DNA from: Chaetoceros tenuissimus
Lineage: Eukaryota > Bacillariophyta > Thalassiosirophyceae > Chaetocerotales > Chaetocerotaceae
Assembly: GCA_021927905.1 (NCBI GenBank)
Contig: BLLK01000020.1
Location: 806,001 to 870,000, forward strand
Length of the DNA: 64,000 nt
Direction: 5' to 3'
The translations under genes were made by a program, and so were the position numbers. The notes below the pieces were generated by a model. That model saw only the letters and a list, made by a program, of their open reading frames with translations. It did no database searches and had not been told where the DNA came from. Positions 51,973 through 61,870 of this stretch are shown piece after piece; positions within the stretch are counted from its first letter, which is position 1, and each line of letters begins with the position of its first letter.

Positions 51973-53882
51973 ATGAGTGGAAAAAGAAAAGTAGACGAGG
52001 TAGACAGGTCAGTCCAAGAAGGTCTGCCCTCTAGCAAACGCTTGGAAACTGAAACAAATGGATCTGACCCTATACCAAATGCTACAAGACCAATGTCGTC
52101 ACCAATTCCAGTAGAAGCACATCATAGTGTACTTCCATTATCTATGAAACTAATGAAACCATTTTGGTCAGTCAATTGTGAAAATTGCGATCCTAAAAAA
52201 AAGTCCACTCCCATTTCTTCCACCTACAATCAAGGCGTTGGTCCTCGATTTCATCCAATGTCGACACCGTCCTTTATTGGAAAATCTGGAGAAATGGTGA
52301 ATCCTGAACAGCAATATTGTTCCTACATTTGGGAAGGCAATGAAGTAAACACATCTACCCGTGATATTCAACCTACACGTTCCACTGACTCAGCATCTGA
52401 GACACAAGATATGGTGATACATTCCAATGGTGATGATACTGGATTGAGACAGCGACGAGGAACGCAACGAAGCGAAGATGATACATTGGCGAACGGCGAT
52501 AAGGAAATAGAAGCTAGGCGAAAGTCTCATGTGGAAACAATTCATCCTTCTCCTAGATCACATACTCTGCCAATTATACAAGAATACATTACAGCAACAC
52601 AAATGTATGGATGTACACATGTCAACTCGGGAGTATTGACAACTTTGAGATTTGGATTGCCGACTATGCGTGTAGCTGGATTCTTTCATGATGCAGACAT
52701 GTTGGCTCTATCAGAGGTATTATTTCGTCACTGTAATGGGGCTTTGAGACATATTACTCGTTTAGATTTTAGCATTGCAGCACGATTTGGGAAATTGCAT
52801 GGAAGAAAAGGATTTGGATCTCATGGTGCATTTACTTTATCGAGAGTATTGTACATCAGTAAATATATTGAGGAAGTTTTTGTGCAGAGAAATCGTATTG
52901 GTCCCTATGGGGCAAGTGCTATCTTTGCGGCATGTGCCAAGAATCCAACTATTAAAGTTGTAGAAATGAGACGTTGTGATATTGGTGAGAAGGGTGCATT
53001 GTCATTTGTAGAACATATTGGTAACAGTGATAATTGCGGACTCAAAGATGTCGATCTTTCGGTCAATAAAATTGGCTTTAGAGGGTCCATCATGATGGAA
53101 GAAATGTTGATGGAGAAGGAAAGGAGAGGAAGACCTATTGATGTTGACTTGGAAGGAAATCTAGTGCTACAAGAAAGTACGTATTTATTTTTCATAGTGA
53201 TTATATTCAAATATTGTTCTCTCTTAAAATATTCACCTCACTTTCTGCTCTCTCTGCAGTCATGAATGGAGTCACACATGGTTTGGGAGTGATCTTGTGC
53301 ATTATTGGTGCTGCAATGTTGCATCAAAAAACAAGGGGAGCTGGTCTTAATGTGAGACTTAGCTGTGCTGTATACTCGATATCACTTCTTGTTCTCTACA
53401 TTAGTTCCACGCTCTATCACTCCTTTTTTGCACTCAAGTACACACGTTACATTTTCGAATGCCTTGATCACTGTGCAATCTACATTCTAATTACAGGAAG
53501 CTACATCCCATTTCTTCGTATCGCATTACATGATAAACCACTCGGATCATTTTATCTGCTAATTTTCAATTGTTTGTGTTGTATGGGAGGTGTATATGTC
53601 GAAGCCTGCCACAACACATGGATATACAAGCCCAAATTTTCCTTGGCAATGTATTTGGGCATGGGTTGGAGCTGTATGATTTGTATGCCAGACATGATGG
53701 AAGTTTTACCTCAAGAAGCTATTAATTTGATTATCCTTGGTGGAATTGGTTATACAAGTGGAGTACCCTTCTTTGTGAGAAATAACAATTTGGACCATTC
53801 CATTTGGCACTGTTTTGTATTGGCAGGCAGTGTCTTCCATTGGTTCTGTGTTTATCTCTACGTTGCGAGGATGTATGAATAA
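51973..53882 (+). CDS. LRR domain fused to HlyIII/PAQR membrane domain
   Basis: Exons 51973-53176 and 53260-53882 join across an 83-base intron (GAAA|GTACGT ... CTGCAG|TC) into 608 residues. The polar N-terminal 200 residues are disordered and basic. Residues about 225-400 hold RI-type leucine-rich repeats (LDFSIAARFG, EEVFVQRNRIGPYGASAIF, VVEMRRCDIGEKGALSF, D-V-D-L-S-V-N-K-I-G). The rest is a seven-helix HlyIII/PAQR domain: an N-x-x-T-H-G-like start (NGVTHGLGVI), SSTLYHSF, LDHCAIYILITGSY and IWHCFVLAGSVFHW, which carry the conserved zinc-site histidines. PAQR members include adiponectin and progestin receptors and bacterial HlyIII. The LRR part would face the cytosol and could recruit partners. 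Ligand unknown. Confidence 0.9.
53177..53259 (+). other. Intron joining LRR and HlyIII parts
   Basis: The GTACGT donor and polypyrimidine-CTGCAG acceptor join N-L-V-L-Q-E-I-M-N-G-V-T-H-G in frame; the fusion therefore rests on one well-formed intron. Confidence 0.9.
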
Positions 53883-53969
53883 TTTTAGGAGTAGGATTGC
53901 ACATATCATGCTCTAAATATATAAATGAAATTTTAGGGTATCGTTACTATATATTGTATAACTTATAAT

Positions 53970-54506
53970 CTATCGAGGAGGCTGTGGAGGCGGCAATCTA
54001 AAATTCGCAGGTGGAGGCGCCATATTTGGAGGCGGTACTCTAAAATTCGCCGGTGGTGGCCCTGGAGGCGGTCCTCCTCGAATTGGTACGTTCATCATTG
54101 GAGGTGGAGGTCCTCCAACCATTGGCTGCGGAGGCATATTCATAGGCGGTGCATTACCAGCATTCATCATCGGAGGAGGAGGACCGCCTGGACCTGGCGG
54201 AATGAAATCTGGCCTAACCCATGTCCTTTCTCCCGTTTCATTATTCATATAATACGATGCCCTTGTCACTTCATCAAATTCTTCAGTCCATCCTTCCTTC
54301 AGTGGTAGCTTTTGTCCAGTATTTCTCATAAATTGTTGCTGTGCTGATGCAAGTCCCATTGGTCCGCTTCGCCATTCTTGCATATGTTTTGTGTAATGTA
54401 ACTTGAAGTTTTCTCTGAATTTCCATCCTCTTCGCTGCTGCTTCCTTCCCGCCGCTGAATCGTGTGTTAGATATGTGTTGCTGTAGTCATCAAAGAACCG
54501 AGGCAT
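53970..54506 (-). CDS. U1-C-like snRNP protein with a WW domain and lost zinc ligands
   Basis: The frame is one exon of 178 residues. The first 45 residues align with the U1-C N-terminus (human form MPKFYCDYCDTYLTHDS): here it reads MPRFFDDYSNTYLTHDS, then basic residues and K-H-M. The four zinc ligands of human U1-C (C6, C9, H24, H30) are D, S, Q and F. Residues about 68-100 form a WW domain (GWTEEFDEVTRASYYMNN, then E-R-T-W-x-R-P). The tail is Pro/Gly/Met-rich, as in U1-C. U1-C normally steadies the U1 snRNA-5' splice site pair. This may be a divergent U1-C or a paralog with a new role; I could not tell which. Confidence 0.75.
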   Translation of the reverse strand: MPRFFDDYSNTYLTHDSAAGRKQQRRGWKFRENFKLHYTKHMQEWRSGPMGLASAQQQFMRNTGQKLPLKEGWTEEFDEVTRASYYMNNETGERTWVRPDFIPPGPGGPPPPMMNAGNAPPMNMPPQPMVGGPPPPMMNVPIRGGPPPGPPPANFRVPPPNMAPPPANFRLPPPQPPR

Positions 54507-54792
54507 GTTGCAATATAGAAGATGATACTATTGGTGCTTTTATTAATCTAATATGAAGGTGAAGCTGTGTTTTGAGATCTCCAGATCGATGAGAAAATTG
54601 TTGATCAGAGCTGATAACCTACAAAATGACTTTTTGTACATATATAATCCAATGACATTCATAATGATGTCATTGACAGCATTGATGTTGAATGACTCAT
54701 CGTCTTCATCAATCACTCATTCATCTTCATCTAGCGAGAAAAGAACTCATCTATCTGTGATGCATCTTTATATAAATAGCTTTGAACTCTCT

Positions 54793-56842
54793 ATGACAAC
54801 GAAGCTATTGGTTCCAAGGCTCGTATCGTTGATAATTATCTTGCTACGTGTGAATCTCGTGAAGGGACTGTTGTCAACATCTCCACAAAAGACACATTCT
54901 CGCTTTTCTTCTTCTTCTGTCATTCTGAAAATGGCAAAAAAGCAATCTTCTACTTCAGACAAACATGCTGTATCAGTTCACTGGTTTCGCAATGGACTGA
55001 GATTACACGATAATCCATGTCTACTAGATGCATCTAAATCTTCTGAAACAGTGCTACCTCTTTACATCATTGATCCAGAAGCGCCTTTTGCACAAACTGA
55101 AAATCGTGGTGCAGGTGCTATCCGTGCAAATTTTGTATTGCAATCTATCCAAGAATTGAATGAAAAGTTTGAAAAGAATAATCAAAGATTGGTAGTTTTA
55201 CTAGGAAAACCTGAAGAAGTTCTACCGAAAGTGATTGAAACTGTAGATGCCAATGCTCTCTATTATGAGAAAGAACCTGCTGCACCAATACGTGAGATGG
55301 ATCGCAAGGTTTTGGAAAACATCAATTGCGATGAGGTTGAAATTTGTGGATATGAAACTCATACTTTGCATCCAATGGAAAAGTATTTGGCACATTGCAA
55401 AGATGGAGTTGCACCTTCGACCTATGGTGTCTTCACAAAAATATTTAATAAGTTGACTGTACCTGTAGAAGTTGAAGATGTAGATCTTGAATCATTTCCA
55501 GCACTTCCATCGGGATGGGAGACTTTGACAAAAGAGAAATTTGGCGATGGTTCATGTCCATCTTTGGTTGCTTTGGGCTACGAAGAATCTGCAGTCGCGA
55601 GACAAGGTGAATGTGGTATTGACTTGGTCGGGGGTGAAGATGCTGGTATCGCTTTGTTGAATAAAATGATGAAAAGAACAAGCTGGGTGTCAACCTTTGA
55701 GAAACCTAAAACCAGTCCAAATGCATTGACTGTAGATACAACAGGTTTATCTGCATGTAAGTTCTTGAAGTGACTCTTTTGTCTTGCATTTCCTTTCGCT
55801 TCCAAACTCACATAAATTTACTTAGACGTGAAACATGGTGTCATTAGTCCAAGACGGTTTTACCATGAATTAACAAAGGTTTACGACAAGTTTCCTGCAA
55901 ACAAATTGTCCAAGCCACCAGTTTCCCTTCATGGACAATTGATGTGGTGAGTGAGAGATATTTTATTAAAACAACTTTGAAATTCTACCATCCAAATAAG
56001 CATTTATACTGATTTTTGTGCAATAGGCGTGAGTATAACAATCTCATGGGATACACTACTCCTAACTTCGATAAGATGCTTGAAAATCCAGTTGCGAGAC
56101 AGATTCCATGGGATGACGATCCAAAAATTTTGGAAGCATGGAAGAATGCGCAAACAGGTGAGTTTGTCTTTCAGATTGCGAGAGAGATACTTTGACTCCG
56201 TATCCTCAGCGCCCTCTTATCCTTTTCAATTTCTTTGTCAATTTTCATAGGATATCCATACATCGATGCTGTTATGACTCAATTAGAGCACACTGGGTGG
56301 ATTCATCATTTAGCTCGCCATAGTGTAGCATGCTTCCTTACGAGAGGAGATTTATGGCAGTCTTGGGAGAAGGGTGCAGGTAAGCGAGTGTGTTTGTAGT
56401 ACCTTTATTGTTGTCAATCATATGTTATTAACATCATGTATTTACTTCAGAGCATTTTGAAGAAAAACTGATTGATGCTGACTGGAGTATAAACAATTTC
56501 AATTGGCAATGGCTTTCATGTACTGCACATTTCTATCAATACTTTCGTTGTTATTCTCCTGTCGCTTTTGGGAAGAAGACAGATAAAAATGGGGACTATA
56601 TTCGAAAGTGGTTACCCCAGTTTAAGAACTGGCCAGCGAAATATATCTATGAGCCTTGGTTGGCGCCAATTGCTATTCAGAAGCAGCATGGAGTGATCAT
56701 TGGAAAGGATTATCCCGAGCCTATTGTTGAGCATAAGGAGATTAGTAAAAGTAACATGGCAAGAATGAAAGCTGCATATGATGCACAAAAAGCTGCAGAA
56801 GCAGCATCTGCAGAGGGGAAGAAGAAAAAGGCAAGGAAGTAG
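54793..56842 (+). CDS. Cryptochrome/photolyase family protein, (6-4) photolyase or CPF1 type
   Basis: Five exons (54793-55756, 55826-55946, 56027-56157, 56251-56379, 56451-56842) give 578 residues; all four introns are GT-AG and keep frame. The N-terminal alpha/beta domain has [20 protein letters not shown]; the C-terminal FAD domain has [60 protein letters not shown] and [20 protein letters not shown]. This pattern fits animal-type cryptochromes and (6-4) photolyases. In Phaeodactylum, CPF1 both repairs (6-4) products and represses the clock. A hydrophobic stretch ([13 protein letters not shown]) precedes residue 47, where a second start (ATG 54931) would give a soluble nuclear form. The basic tail [10 protein letters not shown] could be a nuclear signal. 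Confidence 0.92.
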
Positions 56843-56927
56843 TAACTTTTATTCACTATCTAATCGCAAATTATTAGTATCAGTTATATGCATGAGCTCT
56901 CTTAATTAGCGCTCGGGGTGCTTGGGG

Positions 56928-57434
56928 TTATGTTTCGTCGTCGTCGTCGTCTGGAACAATATCTATAGAAGGCTGCCCTTCCACGTCTTCTTTTAATTGC
57001 TTTTGCCACATCTCAAAATTTTCACGACATTTTTCTCGAAGACTTTTACAATATCTTTCACTTTTTCTATGCTCGAGTACATGAGGTAGAGGCTGAATAC
57101 TCGATCGCATCTTTGAATGTTCCACCTCCGCAACTCGTTGCATCCTTTGCAGCGTGGACTCATCTTTCCAAAAGCAATTGGCTTCTTGTGAAACATTGTA
57201 AATTTCTCTTAACTGGGAAGGATGCAATGAATCTCCATTTCTATGAACCAGTATCAGAGCTCTATTTATATTTGGAATAGAGTCTGGTGTTTTGTTGGGG
57301 TTGTTGGGATGAACCGGATGATACAGACTTATGTGACCCATTGCTGAACGAATGTCATCGCCATATCTGCCTAATACTTCATTATCTTGGACTAGATAGA
57401 TGAAGTATTCAATATCTTCTTTATATATATTCAT
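56928..57434 (-). CDS. Hypothetical 168-residue protein
   Basis: The frame runs from ATG 57434 to TAA without an intron. It is mostly alpha-helical and charged, with several His/Lys/Arg and Glu residues, a K-D-E-S-T-L-Q-R-M-Q-R helix and an R-Y-C-K-S-L-R-E-K-C pair of cysteines, and ends in five or six aspartates encoded by a (gtc)n-type trinucleotide run at the minus-strand 3' end (about 56935-56952). The His-Pro-rich N-terminal region has no known motif. It lies 86 bases from the photolyase stop, convergent. Coding quality is moderate, so I keep it as hypothetical. Confidence 0.6.
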   Translation of the reverse strand: MNIYKEDIEYFIYLVQDNEVLGRYGDDIRSAMGHISLYHPVHPNNPNKTPDSIPNINRALILVHRNGDSLHPSQLREIYNVSQEANCFWKDESTLQRMQRVAEVEHSKMRSSIQPLPHVLEHRKSERYCKSLREKCRENFEMWQKQLKEDVEGQPSIDIVPDDDDDET

Positions 57435-57808
57435 AGTTTAACGCAGCTGAAGTTATAGAGTATATGAATTGAATACACCTTCTTTCTAGGCCCGATTAAA
57501 AAGAAGAGTGGATAGTTGCCATCCAAGAGAGATCACTATACCGGTAGCTCACTCAGACTCTTCCCTTGATGTAAATAGATATTTTTGTTGATGACAAATG
57601 AACCTCTAAATGGGACTGATTGACCAATAAGAAGAAGTGTAATACCGTAGCTGATGAAGTCAATCTTCCGAATGACGTACTTAGAGAGAAATCCTGTTTT
57701 CTGACGTCATACTAAGAGATTCTACCTTACGTACAGTCGTGTGTAAACTTTGTGTAAACTTTTCCACGGGAAATTTGGATTCATTTATTTTTATCATATT
57801 TTGATTCT
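57435..57808. other. Intergenic spacer
   Basis: This lies between two minus-strand genes. It has ordinary AT-rich sequence and a T-run; no gene or element is recognised. Confidence 0.5.
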
Positions 57809-60253
57809 TCAATCATCCGTCATAAATACATCTTTCATAGTGTCTGTACAAGCATTCAAGAAATGAATACTTGCTTGCAATGTAACTAGTGCGTATCCCT
57901 CTTTTCCTTGTAACAACTGTTCATCTTTTGCAAATTCCTCCAAGAACGCACACTCAGCATTGTAATCAAGCCTTATCGACTTTGGATCTCTGCGTATATG
58001 AGCAATAACTAAATGGCGACATACTAGTGTTAATAGAAAATCTGCTCCCATATTTGCATGTGATCCTACATCTGAGACAAATTCTAGAATTTCTACACAA
58101 CATCTCAGTTTATCTTGGACGGAATGAAAAGAAGGAAGTATTCTGATAGAATTGATTGCTTCTTCAGAAATATGTTCATCGATATTAAATCCCAATTTCT
58201 TCGCTTCATTTTCAACATTTGCTAATTTCTTTTGCAAGGGATCATCTTTTTCACGCGTTTCACTTCTTATCTCTTCCATTACATCACCATAGAATTCACC
58301 AAATACTATAGTCTCCACTGCGAGTGCAGATAACTCTGTAATAGTTGGTGAAGAAGCAAACCCAGGCCTGACTTCAACCAGAGTAGCTGTAATATGTTTT
58401 ATTATCGCATGGACGTCTTGCCGCGATGCTCTTGAATGCACATGATCACTTTCGTATCCTTCAGTAGAGTTGTCCTTTGTCTCTAGTGTATTTCTTTCTT
58501 CTGCTCTCTTCCTAGCTTCGAGAACAAGTTCTCTGTACACAAATCCAGGTAGACTTTGTTTGTCGTTCAAGCTGTTTGCCACCAACAAGAAAATCTTATC
58601 TTTTGTATTAATTTCGTCTTCTTCACTATTGACTATATCTCTATCTCGTCGCCGGCGCTCTTTCTTATTTGCAACTTTTTCACCAAATAGTGCAAGTCCA
58701 TCAATAACATTATCTCTTGGGGCAGACCGTCTGATATTCATTGTGATCTCCTCCCAAATTGGGTCCACAAAAACATTTGGTCTTACTAATACAACCTGTT
58801 CCGAGCCTTTCCCTCCAATTTTGACCATTCTCTTGTTTTCATTTTGAATTTGCTGTGCTGTCATCATGCCCCCTCTCACACCAGCAACTATTATACCCAC
58901 ACTGATTGTGCCTTCAATAATAACTCCAGCTACACCAACAGCCTGACCGATCCGAGATCCGACAAACATCCCGGCAGGACCTCCAACAATCAGACCTGCT
59001 GTTGCTCCGGCGATGCCTCCTACTATTGAAGCTGCACCAATTGATTTAGTAGTTTTGTGTGTCTTTTTGACAGCATCTACTGTTCCTTTGATTGCTTGTG
59101 TAGTTCTTGTTGGAGTTGGAGGTTCTGATTTAGCTTCTTCCAGAACAGGTATCATTTCTTCCTTGGATAAATTTTCTTCGGTCTTTTCATTTTCTTCATT
59201 CTTAAATGACTCTGACATTCGTTGAACGATCACTTTCGAATTTGTTTTAACTTCATCTTCATTTTGTTCACCGCTTTCTGCTGATGTACTTGGAAGAACA
59301 ATCTCTTCCACTACTTCTACGTTATCTTCATCTGATGGATGTTCTATATTTTGCTCGGCTGCCTTTTCTGGTGAGTCTCTTGAAAATATATCAAAGTGCA
59401 AAACTTTACTTAAATCTAAAAAGTTTGCTTTCCAATCCATATTTTGGCTTTCTTCTATATTTTCTTTTTGCGGTCTTTGAGGAGAAGAACTTTTTAATCC
59501 TTTCAGCGCATCGCCTCCTTTTTTCGATAACGCCCAGTGTGTGGGCGGTCCAGATTCGGACCATAAACCTTCACTTGAGGAATCGCTACTTTGACTGGTT
59601 TCCATAGCATTTGTATTCATTTCTTCTGTAGATGATGCATTGCCAGTACTTAATTGACTACCAGACTCGCTACCATTATTATTCTCATCTTTATCGCCAA
59701 CGACAAGTGTCTCAGATTCTACATTCAAGTCAATTTGAGCATGAAAACTTTGTTCCAAATCTTGAGTATCATTTACTTCACTCTCATTCTCGTTGAAAGT
59801 ACCTTCATTGCAACACCTCTCCCTTTCGTGTAATATTTTTTCATTCACAGTACAAATTGGAACCTTTGCATACTGCTGCGAACATCTTCTATGCATAAAT
59901 ATGGAACATGAAATACAAGTCACAACTTCACCAGATATTAGTGGAATTCTTTCACTACAAACAGTACATGTATTAAATCGAGACCGAACTATGCTTGATA
60001 TATTTGTAAGTCGTGTCAAAGAATGCAAATGAATTGGATGTGCACAAAATGTCGACGGTGGCTTCTCTTGTGAAATATGCTCTTGATATGGATCATGATG
60101 AATTGGAGACATGCACTCTATAGTTTTGGTGATTAAATCAAGTGGATCTTGAGCAGAATTCTTATCTTTGTTGATGACAGTATCTTCGCTGTCATCTCTT
60201 TGGAATGCTATATCCTCAAAACTATCATCAAAGTCCTCTTCTAACTCACTCAT
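57809..60253 (-). CDS. VPS9-domain Rab5-type exchange factor with N-terminal zinc finger and glycine-zipper segment
   Basis: The frame is intronless, 814 residues. The acidic head is followed by a Cys/His-rich region (about 70-140: C-A-H-P-I-H-L-H, NTCTVCSERIPL, CISCSIFMHRRC) like a C1/PHD finger. After a Ser/Glu-rich linker lies a Gly/Ala/Val-rich stretch (about 410-460) with repeated G-x-x-x-G (SIVGGIAGATAGLIVGGPAG), which looks membrane-embedding. From about 640 the chain matches VPS9: P-S-F-H-S-V-Q-D-K-L-R-C-C-V, NMGADFLLTLVCRHLVIAHI, A-F-L-E-E-F-A-K-D, then G-K-E-G-Y-A-L-V-T-L-Q-A-S-I-H-F-L. VPS9 domains load GTP on Rab5/Rab21 in early endosomes. The finger and zipper could hold it on membranes. 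Rab specificity is unknown. Confidence 0.82.
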   Translation of the reverse strand: MSELEEDFDDSFEDIAFQRDDSEDTVINKDKNSAQDPLDLITKTIECMSPIHHDPYQEHISQEKPPSTFCAHPIHLHSLTRLTNISSIVRSRFNTCTVCSERIPLISGEVVTCISCSIFMHRRCSQQYAKVPICTVNEKILHERERCCNEGTFNENESEVNDTQDLEQSFHAQIDLNVESETLVVGDKDENNNGSESGSQLSTGNASSTEEMNTNAMETSQSSDSSSEGLWSESGPPTHWALSKKGGDALKGLKSSSPQRPQKENIEESQNMDWKANFLDLSKVLHFDIFSRDSPEKAAEQNIEHPSDEDNVEVVEEIVLPSTSAESGEQNEDEVKTNSKVIVQRMSESFKNEENEKTEENLSKEEMIPVLEEAKSEPPTPTRTTQAIKGTVDAVKKTHKTTKSIGAASIVGGIAGATAGLIVGGPAGMFVGSRIGQAVGVAGVIIEGTISVGIIVAGVRGGMMTAQQIQNENKRMVKIGGKGSEQVVLVRPNVFVDPIWEEITMNIRRSAPRDNVIDGLALFGEKVANKKERRRRDRDIVNSEEDEINTKDKIFLLVANSLNDKQSLPGFVYRELVLEARKRAEERNTLETKDNSTEGYESDHVHSRASRQDVHAIIKHITATLVEVRPGFASSPTITELSALAVETIVFGEFYGDVMEEIRSETREKDDPLQKKLANVENEAKKLGFNIDEHISEEAINSIRILPSFHSVQDKLRCCVEILEFVSDVGSHANMGADFLLTLVCRHLVIAHIRRDPKSIRLDYNAECAFLEEFAKDEQLLQGKEGYALVTLQASIHFLNACTDTMKDVFMTDD

Positions 60254-60489
60254 AGTGCCTTAAAGTGATATGCTAGATACGAAATGGTCTATCAAGAGTT
60301 GATTTACTCAATAGTAAAAAAATACTAGGAACAAAGTAAAAAAACTCATGCGAAATTCTTGAAACAAACGTTATGTAACGGTTTACTTTCAATGTTTTCA
60401 CATAATCATTCCAGTTAGAATCTATCTGCATCTACATTCATACGTAGGGTATATTTGGCATAGACCATCCTCATTTTAATTTGAAAGCA

Positions 60490-61461
60490 TTAGCTTAGCT
60501 TTTTTATTGCACACACTGCATGGTTGGGACTTACAACGGTCGCATGAGCTTCATCACTCGCACATGGATCTTCAAAAAGAGTTTTGCATTTAAATGCATT
60601 CTTTTCGTACGAAATTGGTACATCATTCACAATATCACTTCCACTTTGAATCTCGTGAAGAACTTTTGAATCTCGTGTAGCATCAATATCTGAATGTGCA
60701 GTTATAAGAACCTTCTTTGACGTTTTCGCAATAAAATCAAGACTTGGTCTCCAACTCTTTATTAAATTTGGATGTCCAATACCAGGATTATAAAGAAGAA
60801 ACCCATTCCATGTGTTTAAAATTTCTTGTGTTGGATTCGAACTTTTACTATTTTTGTAAAGACGAACCACATGATCGTGAAGAAATCCCTTGTGATAGTT
60901 CAAGGTCAGCATTGACTCTTGATCAGCCGTAATTTGCTTTGACTTCAATTGAGGTGCAATTTCTGGACCTATACAATCCACGACCCAATTAATTTGGTTC
61001 TCATTACCATGGAAATGATGAATAGCAATGAGAAACTCCCTCCAGTAGTCATCTGGTAAATTTGCTTCTGCTCTACTTCCCACACAACATATCCTCAATT
61101 CCTTGACATCTGCTTCACTACTATGAGTATCCATAAAGAAATCAGCATATTTTGCAAAAGTAAGTGGAAACGTCAGTAAATGGCTCAAGAGTGCATTGGT
61201 ATATTGATTATCAACGTATTGTTTATCCCATCCTCTCCATACAAGATATTCGTCAATGTCTGTACTGACAGTTTGAGATGTATAGTCTACAAGAGACAGT
61301 GATGGAACTTCCACTGCTTCTTTTGCAAATTGCCGATTATTAGCTGCAAATTCTTGTACTGATTTAGAATCAATAGATAAATTTCGTCTATTGTTATTTG
61401 CAATCTTCACGCCCTGTCTACAACATGTATTCAATAGACTTCGAGGTACGAGTTGCTTCAT
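60490..61461 (-). CDS. MSS51 C-terminal-domain-like protein, possibly mitochondrial
   Basis: The frame is one exon of 323 residues. The N-terminal about 40 residues are basic with no acids (MKQLVPRSLLNTCCRQGV, R-R-N-L-S), typical of a mitochondrial presequence. The core matches the MSS51-type putative zinc-protein C-terminal domain: ELRICCVGSRAEANLP with Y-W-R-E-F, W-V-V-D-C-I-G-P, H-K-G-F-L-H, NPGIGHPNLIKSWRPSLDFI and VLITAHSDIDATRD. In yeast Mss51 controls Cox1 synthesis, but this family also occurs in other roles, so only the fold is claimed. There is no MYND finger here, unlike many relatives. It lies next to and is transcribed away from the TYW1 gene. Confidence 0.78.
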   Translation of the reverse strand: MKQLVPRSLLNTCCRQGVKIANNNRRNLSIDSKSVQEFAANNRQFAKEAVEVPSLSLVDYTSQTVSTDIDEYLVWRGWDKQYVDNQYTNALLSHLLTFPLTFAKYADFFMDTHSSEADVKELRICCVGSRAEANLPDDYWREFLIAIHHFHGNENQINWVVDCIGPEIAPQLKSKQITADQESMLTLNYHKGFLHDHVVRLYKNSKSSNPTQEILNTWNGFLLYNPGIGHPNLIKSWRPSLDFIAKTSKKVLITAHSDIDATRDSKVLHEIQSGSDIVNDVPISYEKNAFKCKTLFEDPCASDEAHATVVSPNHAVCAIKKLS

Positions 61462-61870
61462 TTCTACTCAAAATTTTCACTATTTTTCGAAGATCCCACC
61501 TTCCCAAAATGGGTATATTTTCAACTGTGCTTTGTCAAGCTTGTTGTACCGCTTCTTCAGTGTTAAATAACTCCTTATAGTGTGCACGTATCAAAAGAGA
61601 TTATCGTCACTTTCATACTTATCTTTCTGTTTTGGAAAACAAAAGTTTAGTAAGTTCCTGCGAATGGCGACGGCAAGACGAAAATGGATAGACTGCTTGA
61701 TGTCCATTCCTTTTTGTCGACTCAGAACAACAGAGAAGAAGATGTGATGATGTTATTGCATCAACTTGGAATCCCAATTTGTAGTAGACAATAGCAAACA
61801 GCTTAGTTAACAACACAAAAGTATAATTAAGAGATAAGAGAAAGGGAAAAGCCTGTGTCGATCAGAGAAA
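61462..61870. other. Divergent intergenic region
   Basis: This is the shared promoter region for the MSS51-like and TYW1 genes. The short frames in it are not convincing. Confidence 0.5.
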
